DNA of 64,000 nucleotides, from NCBI GenBank assembly GCA_021325025.1, contig JAJPHZ010000022.1, positions 138,646 through 202,645 on the forward strand, written 5' to 3'. The DNA comes from Pseudomonadota bacterium. Lineage in GTDB: Bacteria; Desulfobacterota; Binatia; Binatales; Binataceae. The notes under the pieces were generated by a model. That model had not been told where the DNA came from and ran no database searches. It saw nothing but the letters and a program-made list of their open reading frames with translations. Below, one piece after another: positions 27,927 through 35,613 of the stretch. The translations under genes were made by a program, and so were the position numbers. Within the stretch, counting starts at the first letter, position 1, and every line of letters begins with the position of its first letter.

Positions 27927-28997
27927 TCAGTCCCCCGCCTGGTGTCCCCCATTGCGCCCGATCATTACAAAGAGGCCGCCGTCCTTACCGCCCTCCAGTA
28001 ACATGCGAAGCTGGACCGCCAACCGATCCAGTGCGCTGCCGCGCGGATGCGCCTCGAACAATCGGTATGCCGAATCGACGGCGGCGCCGTCGCTTGCTGG
28101 GATGCTGCTCATGAACTCGAAGCCGGCCGTATCGAACCATCCCAGTACCTCCCCGAAGCTATGCTTGGATTCGTGCGGGTTTTTGTACTGATCGAGAAAC
28201 CATGCGCGCCGGCGCGCGGCATTGAGTTCCGGCGATCGCAGCCGAGGGTCAAGGATAGCGAACCTGTCGCCGAGCATGCGCAGCAGCAGGCGGCGCGCGT
28301 CGGTGGGAAGCCGCCCCAAAACGTTATACAGGCCGATTGCGATGAAGCCCCTGGGGCGCACCAGGCGGGCGATGGAAGCAAAAGCGGCCCGGGGGTCGCT
28401 GGTGTGGTGTAGTACTCCATTGCTGATAACCAGGTCAAAACCGCCGGCCTTGAAGGCGGGACGAAACAGGTTCATCTGGCAGAAGGTGAGATTATTGATT
28501 TGATGGGCGCGGCGGAAGGCTTCGCCAAGTTTCAGAGAGCTGAGCGAGAGGTCGGCACCGAAGACGGTGCGCGCACGTGAGGAACTGGCCAGAAAGTTGC
28601 TCAACTGCCCGGTGCCGCATCCAACCTCCAGGATAGTGGCGCGTGCCGGGACCTGCTGGTCGAGCAGGTGAGCAAAGATACCGGCGCGTGCCTTGTCGAC
28701 CAGAGTCGCGACGCTGTCGGTGTCATCATAATTGGGAAACGGATTGCGCTCGTAAAAGGATTGCTCAATTTCGGTTACGTCGCCTCTGGCCTTATCCCAC
28801 TGGTTGGGCCAGAAGAGCGAAGCAATCCGCTTCTCGCATTTGAAGCTGTGGCCGCACTTCAAGCATGCAAGTGCGCCGCCCCGGACCTGGAGGTCGCCGC
28901 CGCATGCGGGACAGCACAGCAGGTCGGCGTTTTCCGCCAGGTGAGCGAGGTCTTCGCCAGCCGTTGCTTCGAAAGGGGTTTCCGCTGTTTTTTCCAT
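27927..28997 (-). CDS. SAM-dependent methyltransferase with N-terminal zinc ribbon
   Basis: 356 residues. Residues about 28-55 form a C-x2-C...C-x2-C zinc ribbon (CCPACGG and CLKCGHSF), like Trm112-type ribbons. FYERNPFPNYD leads into the methyltransferase domain with ILEVGCGTGQLSNFL (SAM loop near residue 120), FDLVISNGVLHHT and VRPRGFIAIGLY. This ribbon-plus-methyltransferase layout is widespread in bacteria and is usually annotated only as class I methyltransferase. It is the only reverse-strand gene within the glycan locus and is divergent from the carbamoyltransferase gene, with 76 bases between them. Confidence 0.82.
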   Translation of the reverse strand: MEKTAETPFEATAGEDLAHLAENADLLCCPACGGDLQVRGGALACLKCGHSFKCEKRIASLFWPNQWDKARGDVTEIEQSFYERNPFPNYDDTDSVATLVDKARAGIFAHLLDQQVPARATILEVGCGTGQLSNFLASSSRARTVFGADLSLSSLKLGEAFRRAHQINNLTFCQMNLFRPAFKAGGFDLVISNGVLHHTSDPRAAFASIARLVRPRGFIAIGLYNVLGRLPTDARRLLLRMLGDRFAILDPRLRSPELNAARRRAWFLDQYKNPHESKHSFGEVLGWFDTAGFEFMSSIPASDGAAVDSAYRLFEAHPRGSALDRLAVQLRMLLEGGKDGGLFVMIGRNGGHQAGD

Positions 28998-29073
28998 TGC
29001 GCGAACCCTGTACCCTGATGTGTCATCGCAACGGTAGCGAGCTTGGGGAGCCGGTGCAAAGCGCCGCGGACAA

Positions 29074-30909
29074 ATGCGGATAGTCGGGGTATCAGCATAC
29101 TACCACGACAGTGCGGCGGCACTGATCGTCGATGGGGAGATAAACGCAGCGGCGCAGGAGGAGCGCTTTACCCGCAAAAAGCACGATCCTGGGTTCCCGC
29201 GCCACGCGCTGGCCTACTGCCTGCGCGCCGGTGGGATTGGTTTGCGCGAGCTTGACGCGCTGGTCTTTTACGACAAGCCGCTGCTGAAATTCGACCGCCT
29301 GCTGGAGACGCAAATCGCCTTTGCTCCGCGTGGATTCCGCTCTTTTGCCGCGTCTATTCCGATCTGGTTGCGCGAGAAACTTAACCTCAGATCGCTGCTA
29401 CGGCGCCAGTTCGCCACCGCCGGCGGCTGCACGGTCGGCGAGCTGCCGCCCCTGTTTTTTTCCGAGCACCATCAGGCGCATGCCGCTTCGGCGTTTTTCC
29501 CAAGTCCGTTTGAGCGCGCCGGAGTCTTGTGCCTCGACGGTGTTGGAGAATGGGCCACGACGTCGGTATGGCTGGGTGAAGGCCATCAGCTTACGCCGCA
29601 ATGGGAAATAGACTTTCCACACTCCCTGGGTTTGCTCTATTCGGCGTTCACGTACTTTACCGGATTCAAGGTCAATTCGGGCGAATACAAACTGATGGGT
29701 CTGGCGCCGTACGGCGAACCCAGGTATGTGCAATTGATTCTTGACCACCTCATCGATGTCAAACCCGACGGCAGCTTTCGCCTCAATCTGGATTATTTCA
29801 ATTATACGACCGGCCTGACGATGACCAACGAGCGCTTCCATGCGCTGTTCGGCGGTCCGCCGCGCAAGCCCGAGGCGCGATTGACGCAGCGCGAAATGGA
29901 TGTGGCGGCGTCGATTCAGAAAGTGACCGATGAAGTGGTGCTGCGGCTGGCGCGCACGGTCCATCGCGAACTTGGGGTTGATTACCTATGCCTGGCCGGC
30001 GGTGTGGCGCTCAACTGCGTGGCCAACGGCAGAGTTCTGCGCGAGGGTCCGTTCCGCGATATCTGGGTGCAGCCTGCGGCGGGCGACGCGGGCGGAGCGC
30101 TGGGCGCCGCGCTGCTCCTGTGGCATCTGTACCATGACAAGGCGCGCGCTCCGCGCGAGGGCGATGCGATGCGTGGCGCACTGCTGGGGCCGGACTTCAG
30201 CGAGGCTGAGATCCGGCGCGAACTGGACGCCGCGGGTGCAGTGTATCAGCGCTTGGAAGAGCCGCAACTGATTGATCGGGTCGCCAGACTGCTGGCCGAG
30301 GAGAAAGTGATCGGATGGTTCCAGGGACGTATGGAATTCGGCCCGCGGGCACTGGGCGCGCGCTCGATCCTGGGCGATCCGCGCAGTGCCAAAATGCAAT
30401 CGGTGATGAACCTGAAGATCAAATTCCGCGAGTCGTTTCGTCCCTTTGCGCCCTCGGTGATGGCGGAGTGCGTTGGCGATTACTTCGAACTGGACCGGCC
30501 CAGCCCCTACATGCTGATTACCGCGCCGGTGCGCGAGGAACTGCGCCTGGCGCCCGACTGCCAACGGCACCTGACAGGACTGGACAAGCTCGGCGTGCCT
30601 TACTCCACGATTCCCGCGGTGACGCACGTGGATTATTCCGCACGTGTCCAAACCGTTCATCGCACAACCAATCCGCGCTTTCATGCCCTGCTGCAACGCT
30701 TCAAGGCTTTGACCGGATGCGGTGTGCTGGTCAACACCTCCTTCAATGTGCGTGGCGAGCCGATCGTCTGCACCCCCGCACAGGCTTACCAATGCTTCAT
30801 GCGCACCGACATGGATTATCTGGCGCTGGGCGACTGCCTGTTGTCCAAGGCCGAGCAGCCGCGCCGCGTACGCGAGGATTACTGGGGCGGGGGATTCGAA
30901 CCCGATTAG
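29074..30909 (+). CDS. NodU/CmcH-type carbamoyltransferase
   Basis: 611 residues, full length for the family. The N-terminal YrdC-unrelated, actin-like carbamoyl-transfer domain starts MRIVGVSAYYHDSAAALI; EHHQAHAASAFF near residue 130 carries the conserved H-x3-H, and CLAGGVALNCVANGR is the nucleotide-fold motif. FGPRALGARSILGDPR and NTSFNVRGEPIV mark the C-terminal domain. These enzymes move the carbamoyl group of carbamoyl phosphate, via an adenylated intermediate, to hydroxyls on sugars or natural products. Here the target is probably the surface glycan. The next gene follows after 3 bases. Confidence 0.92.
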   Translation: MRIVGVSAYYHDSAAALIVDGEINAAAQEERFTRKKHDPGFPRHALAYCLRAGGIGLRELDALVFYDKPLLKFDRLLETQIAFAPRGFRSFAASIPIWLREKLNLRSLLRRQFATAGGCTVGELPPLFFSEHHQAHAASAFFPSPFERAGVLCLDGVGEWATTSVWLGEGHQLTPQWEIDFPHSLGLLYSAFTYFTGFKVNSGEYKLMGLAPYGEPRYVQLILDHLIDVKPDGSFRLNLDYFNYTTGLTMTNERFHALFGGPPRKPEARLTQREMDVAASIQKVTDEVVLRLARTVHRELGVDYLCLAGGVALNCVANGRVLREGPFRDIWVQPAAGDAGGALGAALLLWHLYHDKARAPREGDAMRGALLGPDFSEAEIRRELDAAGAVYQRLEEPQLIDRVARLLAEEKVIGWFQGRMEFGPRALGARSILGDPRSAKMQSVMNLKIKFRESFRPFAPSVMAECVGDYFELDRPSPYMLITAPVREELRLAPDCQRHLTGLDKLGVPYSTIPAVTHVDYSARVQTVHRTTNPRFHALLQRFKALTGCGVLVNTSFNVRGEPIVCTPAQAYQCFMRTDMDYLALGDCLLSKAEQPRRVREDYWGGGFEPD

Positions 30910-30912
30910 ACG

Positions 30913-31335
30913 ATGGCGAAAAGGGCCGTTGAACCGACCGCCAACGTGCAGGTGAACAAGGAACTGCGCCACTTTGGGCTGTTGGCGGGAGCCTTGATTG
31001 CCGCTATGTTCGGTGGCCTCATTCCCTGGCTGCGAGGCCATCGCTGCCCGGCATGGCCGTGGGCGGTGGGCGCGGTGTTAATCGGCTGCGGCGCGATTTA
31101 CCCGCAACTGCTGAAGTATCCATTTGCAATCTGGACCAGTGCGGGTAAGTTTCTCGGTTGGCTCAACACGCGGTTGATCCTGGGAGTGCTGTTTTATGGA
31201 GTGGTGACCCCGATGGGATTGATGATGAGGCTTATGGGCCGCGATCCGATGGCGCGCAAGTTTGACCCGCACGCTCAAAGCTACCGCGTCGCCAGCCGCC
31301 GCGCGCCGCTGCGCAATCTCGAGAGGCCTTTTTGA
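30913..31335 (+). CDS. SxtJ-family small membrane protein
   Basis: 140 residues with three or so hydrophobic segments (LLAGALIAAMFGGLIPWL, the central AVGAVLIGCGAIY and LILGVLFYGVVTP). The sequence FGLLAGALIAA with the later GRDPMARKFD is characteristic of the SxtJ family, found next to NodU-type carbamoyltransferases in saxitoxin and exopolysaccharide loci. The biochemical role is not established. It begins 3 bases after the carbamoyltransferase stop and its own TGA overlaps the ATG of the next small gene by one base. Confidence 0.82.
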   Translation: MAKRAVEPTANVQVNKELRHFGLLAGALIAAMFGGLIPWLRGHRCPAWPWAVGAVLIGCGAIYPQLLKYPFAIWTSAGKFLGWLNTRLILGVLFYGVVTPMGLMMRLMGRDPMARKFDPHAQSYRVASRRAPLRNLERPF

Positions 31336-31487
31336 TGTTCGATCTGCTCAGGGATGTGGCGGGCTTTGCCCGCGCGCATAGAAAATTATGGCTGGCCCCG
31401 GTGATCGTGGCGCTGCTGGTCTTCGGCGCGCTGATCGTGGTCGCCGAGTATTCGGCCGTCGCGCCGGTCGTTTATACCCTGTTTTAG
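31335..31487 (+). CDS. DUF5989-type 50-residue membrane protein
   Basis: A 50-residue reading frame starting on the last base of the SxtJ-like stop. MFDLLRDVAGFARAHRKLWL is followed by one strong hydrophobic helix and the ending APVVYTLF. This length and pattern match the DUF5989 proteins that accompany carbamoyltransferase and SxtJ genes in other bacteria. It probably acts as a single-span membrane subunit of the same assembly (inference). It is the last gene of the glycan locus; the 95 bases that follow hold no clear terminator. Confidence 0.72.
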   Translation: MFDLLRDVAGFARAHRKLWLAPVIVALLVFGALIVVAEYSAVAPVVYTLF

Positions 31488-31582
31488 ACGGTCCTTGACC
31501 GCGTCTATCATCGCTTGCCCTGATACCGCGCCGCTCCGACGCATTTTTTCCACCGCGTAGACGCGGCAGCTGGGCCGCCCCC

Positions 31583-31786
31583 TCAGGTTGGGCGCGAACG
31601 ATAGACGCCGGTGAAGCCGGGCGGGCGCCAGCCCTTGTCCGCGCAAGCCACGCACACCGGGTACTGGCGGGGACGACCGTTGTCACGCCCGGTCAGGCTG
31701 ACCATCACTTCGGTTGAGAAGCTCTTTTCGCAGGCCACGCAAACCGCGACCAGCGCCTTGTTTTCCTTGGCTTTTTCGCTGGGCAT
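31583..31786 (-). CDS. Small zinc-ribbon-like protein
   Basis: 67 residues with two C-x2-C pairs, CVACEKSF near residue 16 and CVACADKGW near residue 45, arranged as a treble-clef or ribbon metal site. The ending GWRPPGFTGVYRSRP is basic and aromatic. I do not recognise a named family. It stands alone between the end of the glycan locus and tadA, on the same strand as tadA. Coding nature is supported by the evenly spaced cysteine pairs rather than by context. Confidence 0.55.
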   Translation of the reverse strand: MPSEKAKENKALVAVCVACEKSFSTEVMVSLTGRDNGRPRQYPVCVACADKGWRPPGFTGVYRSRPT

Positions 31787-31895
31787 CGTCTATCTGGTGA
31801 TGATTGTCTAGCGCGCCTCACAGCGCCGCGCAATCGGTCAGATCGCGGCGGGGTTGCCGATCCGCACGCCTCGGAAACACTGCCGCGGGCGCTCC

Positions 31896-32360
31896 TCACC
31901 CGCGCCGGCGCGCAAAAAAACCGCTTAGCAGCTCAGCGCACTGTGCTTCCAGCAATCCCGAATAGACCTCCAGCCGATGGTTGAGGCGCCCGTCGCGCCC
32001 GATGTCGTAAATCGAGCCCGCGGCGCCGGCCTTAGGGTCGCGGGCGCCGAACACCAGGCGTGCAATGCGCGCTATGACCATCGCCCCGATACACATCACG
32101 CAGGGCTCCAGCGTGACATAGACCGCGGCGCCGGGCAGCCGATAACTGTGCAACGCTGCGCCTGCCGCGCGCAGCGCCAGGATCTCGGCATGCGCGGTGG
32201 GATCGCGCAGGGCAATGGGCTGGTTGTGGGCGCGCGCGATGATGCGGCCCTCCAGCGCCACGACCGCGCCGACCGGCACTTCGCCCTCGGCCTCCCCGGC
32301 GCGCGCTTGGGCAATCGCGGCCTCCATCAGGGCCACGTCTTGCGCGTCATAGGCGGGCAC
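31896..32360 (-). CDS. tadA: tRNA-specific adenosine deaminase
   Basis: 154 residues from a GTG at 32360 with AAGGA 9 bases upstream; the open frame extends far further but the extension does not look like protein of this family. Zinc cytidine/adenosine-deaminase motifs are intact: TAHAEILALRAA (His ligand and catalytic Glu) and LEPCVMCIGAM (the two Cys ligands). ARIARLVFGARDPKAGAAGS is the TadA-specific segment. The enzyme converts adenosine 34 to inosine in tRNA-Arg(ACG). It is divergent from the rhodanese gene. Confidence 0.93.
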   Translation of the reverse strand: MPAYDAQDVALMEAAIAQARAGEAEGEVPVGAVVALEGRIIARAHNQPIALRDPTAHAEILALRAAGAALHSYRLPGAAVYVTLEPCVMCIGAMVIARIARLVFGARDPKAGAAGSIYDIGRDGRLNHRLEVYSGLLEAQCAELLSGFFARRRG

Positions 32361-32486
32361 GAGCAATATTCCTTTGGTAGACTGGTTCCAGCACCGGAGA
32401 ACGGCCTCTTTCCGTATCATCTGCCGATCGGGCGTTCCCGACAACAACCGCCGGCATTGCGCCGTTGTCCGCGTGCGGCTTGCAAT

Positions 32487-32813
32487 ATGGCTCAACCGGG
32501 TAAGATTTTCGCGCGGCAATTGAAGGAGCGGATCGACCGCGGCGACTGTCCGCTCATCCTCGACGTGCGCGAGAGGGAGGAAGTTGAACTGGCGCGCTTT
32601 CCGCGCGCCATGCACATCCCGATGGCCGAGATACCCGCGCGCCTTTCGGAACTGGACCCACAACGCGAGCTGGTCGTGGTCTGCCATCACGGCGTCCGCA
32701 GCGCGCAGGTGGCGGGCTATCTGTGCAGCGTCGGTTTCGAGCGCGTGCTCAACCTCAGCGGCGGCATCGACGCCTGGTCGCTGAATGTCGATCCCGCGGT
32801 GCCGCGCTATTAG
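32487..32813 (+). CDS. Rhodanese-like single-domain protein
   Basis: 108 residues. LILDVREREEVELARFPRA is the first rhodanese signature, and VVVCHHGVRSAQVAGYL holds the active-site cysteine in a CHHGVR loop, so sulfurtransferase activity is possible. NLSGGIDAWSLNVDP is the C-terminal signature. The start at 32487 begins the conserved domain; upstream codons in frame overlap the tadA promoter region and look random. It lies 15 bases before a nitrilase-family gene and is probably co-transcribed with it. Close in type to GlpE/YgaP-like cytoplasmic rhodaneses. Confidence 0.87.
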   Translation: MAQPGKIFARQLKERIDRGDCPLILDVREREEVELARFPRAMHIPMAEIPARLSELDPQRELVVVCHHGVRSAQVAGYLCSVGFERVLNLSGGIDAWSLNVDPAVPRY

Positions 32814-32828
32814 GCGAGGAATGCTTCG

Positions 32829-33638
32829 ATGAAGGTGCTGGCCGCGGCGGTGCAAATGAGTTCGGGCCCCGACAAGGAGCGCAATCTGGCGCTGGCCGAA
32901 CGCTTGATCCGCCAGGCCGCCGCGCGCGGTGCCACGATCGTCGTGTTGCCCGAGGTCTTCAACTGGCGCGGACGCAGAACCGAACAGGAGGCGGCGGCCG
33001 AAGACCTTAACGGAGTTACGCTGCGTGCGATGGCGCGGCTGGCGCGCGAACTGGGCCTGTTCCTGGTGGCGGGTTCGATCACCGAGCGCATCGCGGGCCA
33101 GACCAAGGCCTACAACACGTCGGTGTTGCTCGATCCAGACGGCGCGATCCTCGGTATCTACCGCAAGATCCATTTATTTGACATCGAGTTAAGCGGGCGG
33201 GTCAGCGCCCGTGAATCCGACGCCAAGATGGCGGGCAGCGAAGTCACCTGCGTGGCGGCGCCGCCGGCCAGCTTCGGCCTGAGCGTCTGCTACGACCTGC
33301 GCTTTCCAGAGCTGTATCGAAAGCTGGCTGAGCGCGGCGCCACCGTGGTCAGCATCCCCAGCGCGTTCACCTATCCCACCGGGGAGGCGCATTGGGAGGT
33401 GCTGGTGCGGGCGCGCGCGATTGAAAACCAGGTCTTCGTGATCGCCGCCGGTCAGTTCGGGCCCAACGTTCACGGCTTCAGCGATTACGGCAACTCGATG
33501 ATCGTCGATCCATGGGGGCGCGTGTTGGTGCGCGCCGGCAGCGAACGCGAGGAGGTGATCGTGGCGCCCCTGGACTTTGAGGAATTGCATCGGATGCGCC
33601 GCGAACTGCCCTGCCTGCAGCATCGCCGCCTGTTTTGA
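32829..33638 (+). CDS. Carbon-nitrogen hydrolase (Nit1/Nit2-type amidase)
   Basis: 269 residues, normal for a single nitrilase-superfamily domain. The catalytic triad is visible: Glu in VLPEVFNW, Lys in YRKIHLFDIEL and Cys in LSVCYDLRFPELYR. The RKIHLFD and CYDLRFPE patterns place it with Nit2 and deaminated-glutathione amidases, which hydrolyse omega-amides in the cytoplasm. The RARAIENQVFVIAAGQFG segment near the end is also conserved. It follows the rhodanese gene by 15 bases. Confidence 0.88.
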   Translation: MKVLAAAVQMSSGPDKERNLALAERLIRQAAARGATIVVLPEVFNWRGRRTEQEAAAEDLNGVTLRAMARLARELGLFLVAGSITERIAGQTKAYNTSVLLDPDGAILGIYRKIHLFDIELSGRVSARESDAKMAGSEVTCVAAPPASFGLSVCYDLRFPELYRKLAERGATVVSIPSAFTYPTGEAHWEVLVRARAIENQVFVIAAGQFGPNVHGFSDYGNSMIVDPWGRVLVRAGSEREEVIVAPLDFEELHRMRRELPCLQHRRLF

Positions 33639-33818
33639 CGCTCGGCACGCAGCGCCCGGGCATGTGCAGCGCGGCGGAGGCAGGAACGCTGCTTGCGCTT
33701 GAAGTGCGGTTCAAAGCTGCTAGGATGCAGCTCAGCCATCACTTGTTGGCGGTCGCGGAGTTAGCTAAATGCAAGGGTAGGGGGCGAGGCTGTCGGCCGC
33801 GACGGGTTAAAGGCGCCA

Positions 33819-34466
33819 ATGAACCGCATAATTCCGCTCTTCCCGCTGCCCAATTTGGTTTTGTTTCCGCACACCGATGTGCCGCTGCATATCTTCGAGC
33901 CCCGTTACCGGCAGATGATCGCCGACGTCGCCGAGGGCGAGCGGGTGATCGGAATGATGTTGCTTAAAGGCGATTGGGAGCGCGATTATTACGCTTATCC
34001 CGATATCTACACGATGGGCTGTGCGGGGCGCATCGAGCGCCTGGTGCGGATGTCCGACGGGCGTTACAACCTGGTTCTGCAGGGCTTCAGCGAATTCAGG
34101 GTGGCGCGCGAAATTCGCGATCGCGCTTACCGTCAGGCAGAGGTCGACTGGTGTGGGGTACCGCCGCAACGGTTGGAGATGAGCCAGCAGGCGATGGCGT
34201 ATCTGCGTGAGCTTTTGCTGTCATACATCGGTGAACCCGCCGAGGCCGCTTGGCGCACCGTGGTCGAAGAGCGCGGCCTGCGGGGCGCCCAACTGGTCAA
34301 TTTCCTGTGCTTTCATCTGGACCTGACTCCGCTGGAAAAGCAGACCCTGCTGGAGGCCCTGGATCAACGCGCCGGTTGTCTGCTTGACGTACTGACTTTC
34401 AAGCTGGCAGAGCGCAAGATGGGTCCGATGGGGCAGGGCGGCGGCGACGCCGGTCCCCGGCAGTAA
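33819..34466 (+). CDS. LON N-terminal (substrate-binding) domain protein
   Basis: 215 residues made of the LON substrate-binding domain only: IPLFPLPNLVLFPHTDVPLH at the start, then IFEPRYRQMIADV and the strand-rich segment through CAGRIERLVRMSDGRYNLVLQG. There is no AAA module or Ser-Lys protease domain, so it is not the protease itself. Such stand-alone proteins are common and of unsettled function, perhaps binding unfolded proteins. Gap of 180 bases from the nitrilase gene, with no clear site seen in it. Confidence 0.88.
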   Translation: MNRIIPLFPLPNLVLFPHTDVPLHIFEPRYRQMIADVAEGERVIGMMLLKGDWERDYYAYPDIYTMGCAGRIERLVRMSDGRYNLVLQGFSEFRVAREIRDRAYRQAEVDWCGVPPQRLEMSQQAMAYLRELLLSYIGEPAEAAWRTVVEERGLRGAQLVNFLCFHLDLTPLEKQTLLEALDQRAGCLLDVLTFKLAERKMGPMGQGGGDAGPRQ

Positions 34467-35058
34467 AAGATAGAGCCCGGCGGTACTGTCATGATTTTGG
34501 CTCAAGTTGGGGCAAGCGGTTGACAGTTCAACTGGGGCACGGTATTTATCGGTTGGTTCGGATTTGCTCCTGACCGAGTAAGGGCATCGTTCCTCCCCAT
34601 CAGGGCTTAGATGGGAGGCTGACGGCCAGACTGAGGATGCGTCCCCCCCCTTCGCAACCCTCGGCCCCGAAGGCCTCCCTTCTAAGCCTTGAGCGTTTAA
34701 ACACCTAAGGTTATCTGGTCTCCCTGGAAACCATCGAAGACATCTTCGGGTTCGCAAAATAGTCTCCGCCGATCCTGATTCGCATCTTGCAAAGGCCGGA
34801 TGACCAGGGGTCCGGACTTGCTCCGCCCGCCATGGAAACGCGGAGCGTCGTTTCAGTTCTTCGAGATGGCGACAGAACGGCATTGACGATCGCGCCGATA
34901 CAAGGGAAAATCTCGCTGCGGCCGGGCACAATTTTCTTTCGCAAAGTGCCACGACTTGCTCCGACCCTGTTAAGGTCGATTTAAATTCGTGCTATAAATA
35001 GGTGGAACGGATTTTGCGAAGGTACCGCCCAATTCGCTGAAAACGGCGGCTCCCAAAA
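34467..35058. other. Intergenic stretch with no supported gene
   Basis: Nearly 600 bases between the LON-domain gene and the hypothetical gene at 35059. Several short open frames occur on both strands but none shows domain motifs, a good ribosome site or family resemblance. An imperfect hairpin (CCTCCCCATC at 34592-34601 against GATGGGAGG at 34610-34618) is visible without a T run. The last 100 bases are AT-richer and may hold the promoter of the next gene. A small RNA is possible but unsupported. Confidence 0.5.
34970..34998 (+). promoter_or_regulatory. Possible promoter for the hypothetical gene at 35059
   Basis: TATAAA at 34993-34998 preceded by GC in an AT-rich patch, with TTAAGG 17 bases upstream at 34970-34975. 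The -10 is good (5 of 6) and the -35 weak (3 of 6). It lies about 60 bases before the start codon, a normal distance. Weak call. Confidence 0.35.
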
Positions 35059-35496
35059 ATGACCCAGGAAAACGGAGTGTTAGGTTCCCTTTTTGTCCCC
35101 GAGATCATGACGCCCGCTCAGTTTTACGACGGGCGGCGCCAGGAGAGCGACGAGTTTACGCCCATCAAGCGGCTGATGATGGCGATTTTGGAGGATGCGT
35201 TGCGCTGCTTCCAGAACAATGCCGGTGCCACCAGCGGCAGGCGCAAGCGCCTGTTTCAAGAGGCCGAGGAGTGGCTGTGTGGCAGCGGCGGCGAAGGGCC
35301 CTTTTCTTTTAACATGGTCTGCGAAGCGCTGGGCATCGAGCCCGAATTCCTGCGCAACGAATTGCTCCGCTGGCGCGCTGAACAGCAGGCCGGGGTGATT
35401 CGGCGCCCGCTGGCGCGCCGCTCGCCGGTCGTACGGCCGCGTCGTATCAGCGCTCCCACCGTCCGCCGGCGCAATCGCGTTGCGCATCAGGCCTGA
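35059..35496 (+). CDS. Conserved-looking hypothetical protein
   Basis: 145 residues. The middle part (FTPIKRLMMAILEDALRCFQ, then RLFQEAEEWLCG and FNMVCEALGIEPEFLRNELL) is helical and looks like a compact helix-turn-helix-like domain; the pattern resembles short hypothetical proteins seen in deltaproteobacterial-type genomes, but I cannot name a family. The last 40 residues are strongly basic (many Arg), suggesting nucleic-acid binding. It has its own promoter-like sequence and is followed by a strong terminator, so it is a single-gene unit. Confidence 0.7.
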   Translation: MTQENGVLGSLFVPEIMTPAQFYDGRRQESDEFTPIKRLMMAILEDALRCFQNNAGATSGRRKRLFQEAEEWLCGSGGEGPFSFNMVCEALGIEPEFLRNELLRWRAEQQAGVIRRPLARRSPVVRPRRISAPTVRRRNRVAHQA

Positions 35497-35542
35497 GCGT
35501 CAGGACTGATTAGCCGGCGGAGGGTCTTCACCGCCGTTATCG

Positions 35543-35573
35543 GGGCAGGCTTCACGGCCTGCCCTTTTTTTTT
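35543..35573 (+). terminator. Rho-independent terminator
   Basis: Perfect 8-base stem GGGCAGGC (35543-35550) and GCCTGCCC (35557-35564) with a 6-base loop, followed directly by nine Ts. It sits 46 bases after the hypothetical gene and faces the 3' end of the convergent MBL-fold gene. The T run serves the plus strand only. The clearest terminator in the window. Confidence 0.9.
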
Positions 35574-35613
35574 GGTTGACGGGGGCCGGTCCGGGCCTTC
35601 TCTCCGCAGCGCC

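Noticed and set aside
31977..32486. Upstream extension of the rhodanese gene
   Set aside because: The extension lies opposite tadA and has no family resemblance; the ATG at 32487 begins the conserved domain.
34711..34984. Short open frames on both strands in the gap before 35059
   Set aside because: No domain, no ribosome site and opposing frames of similar quality; not supported as genes.
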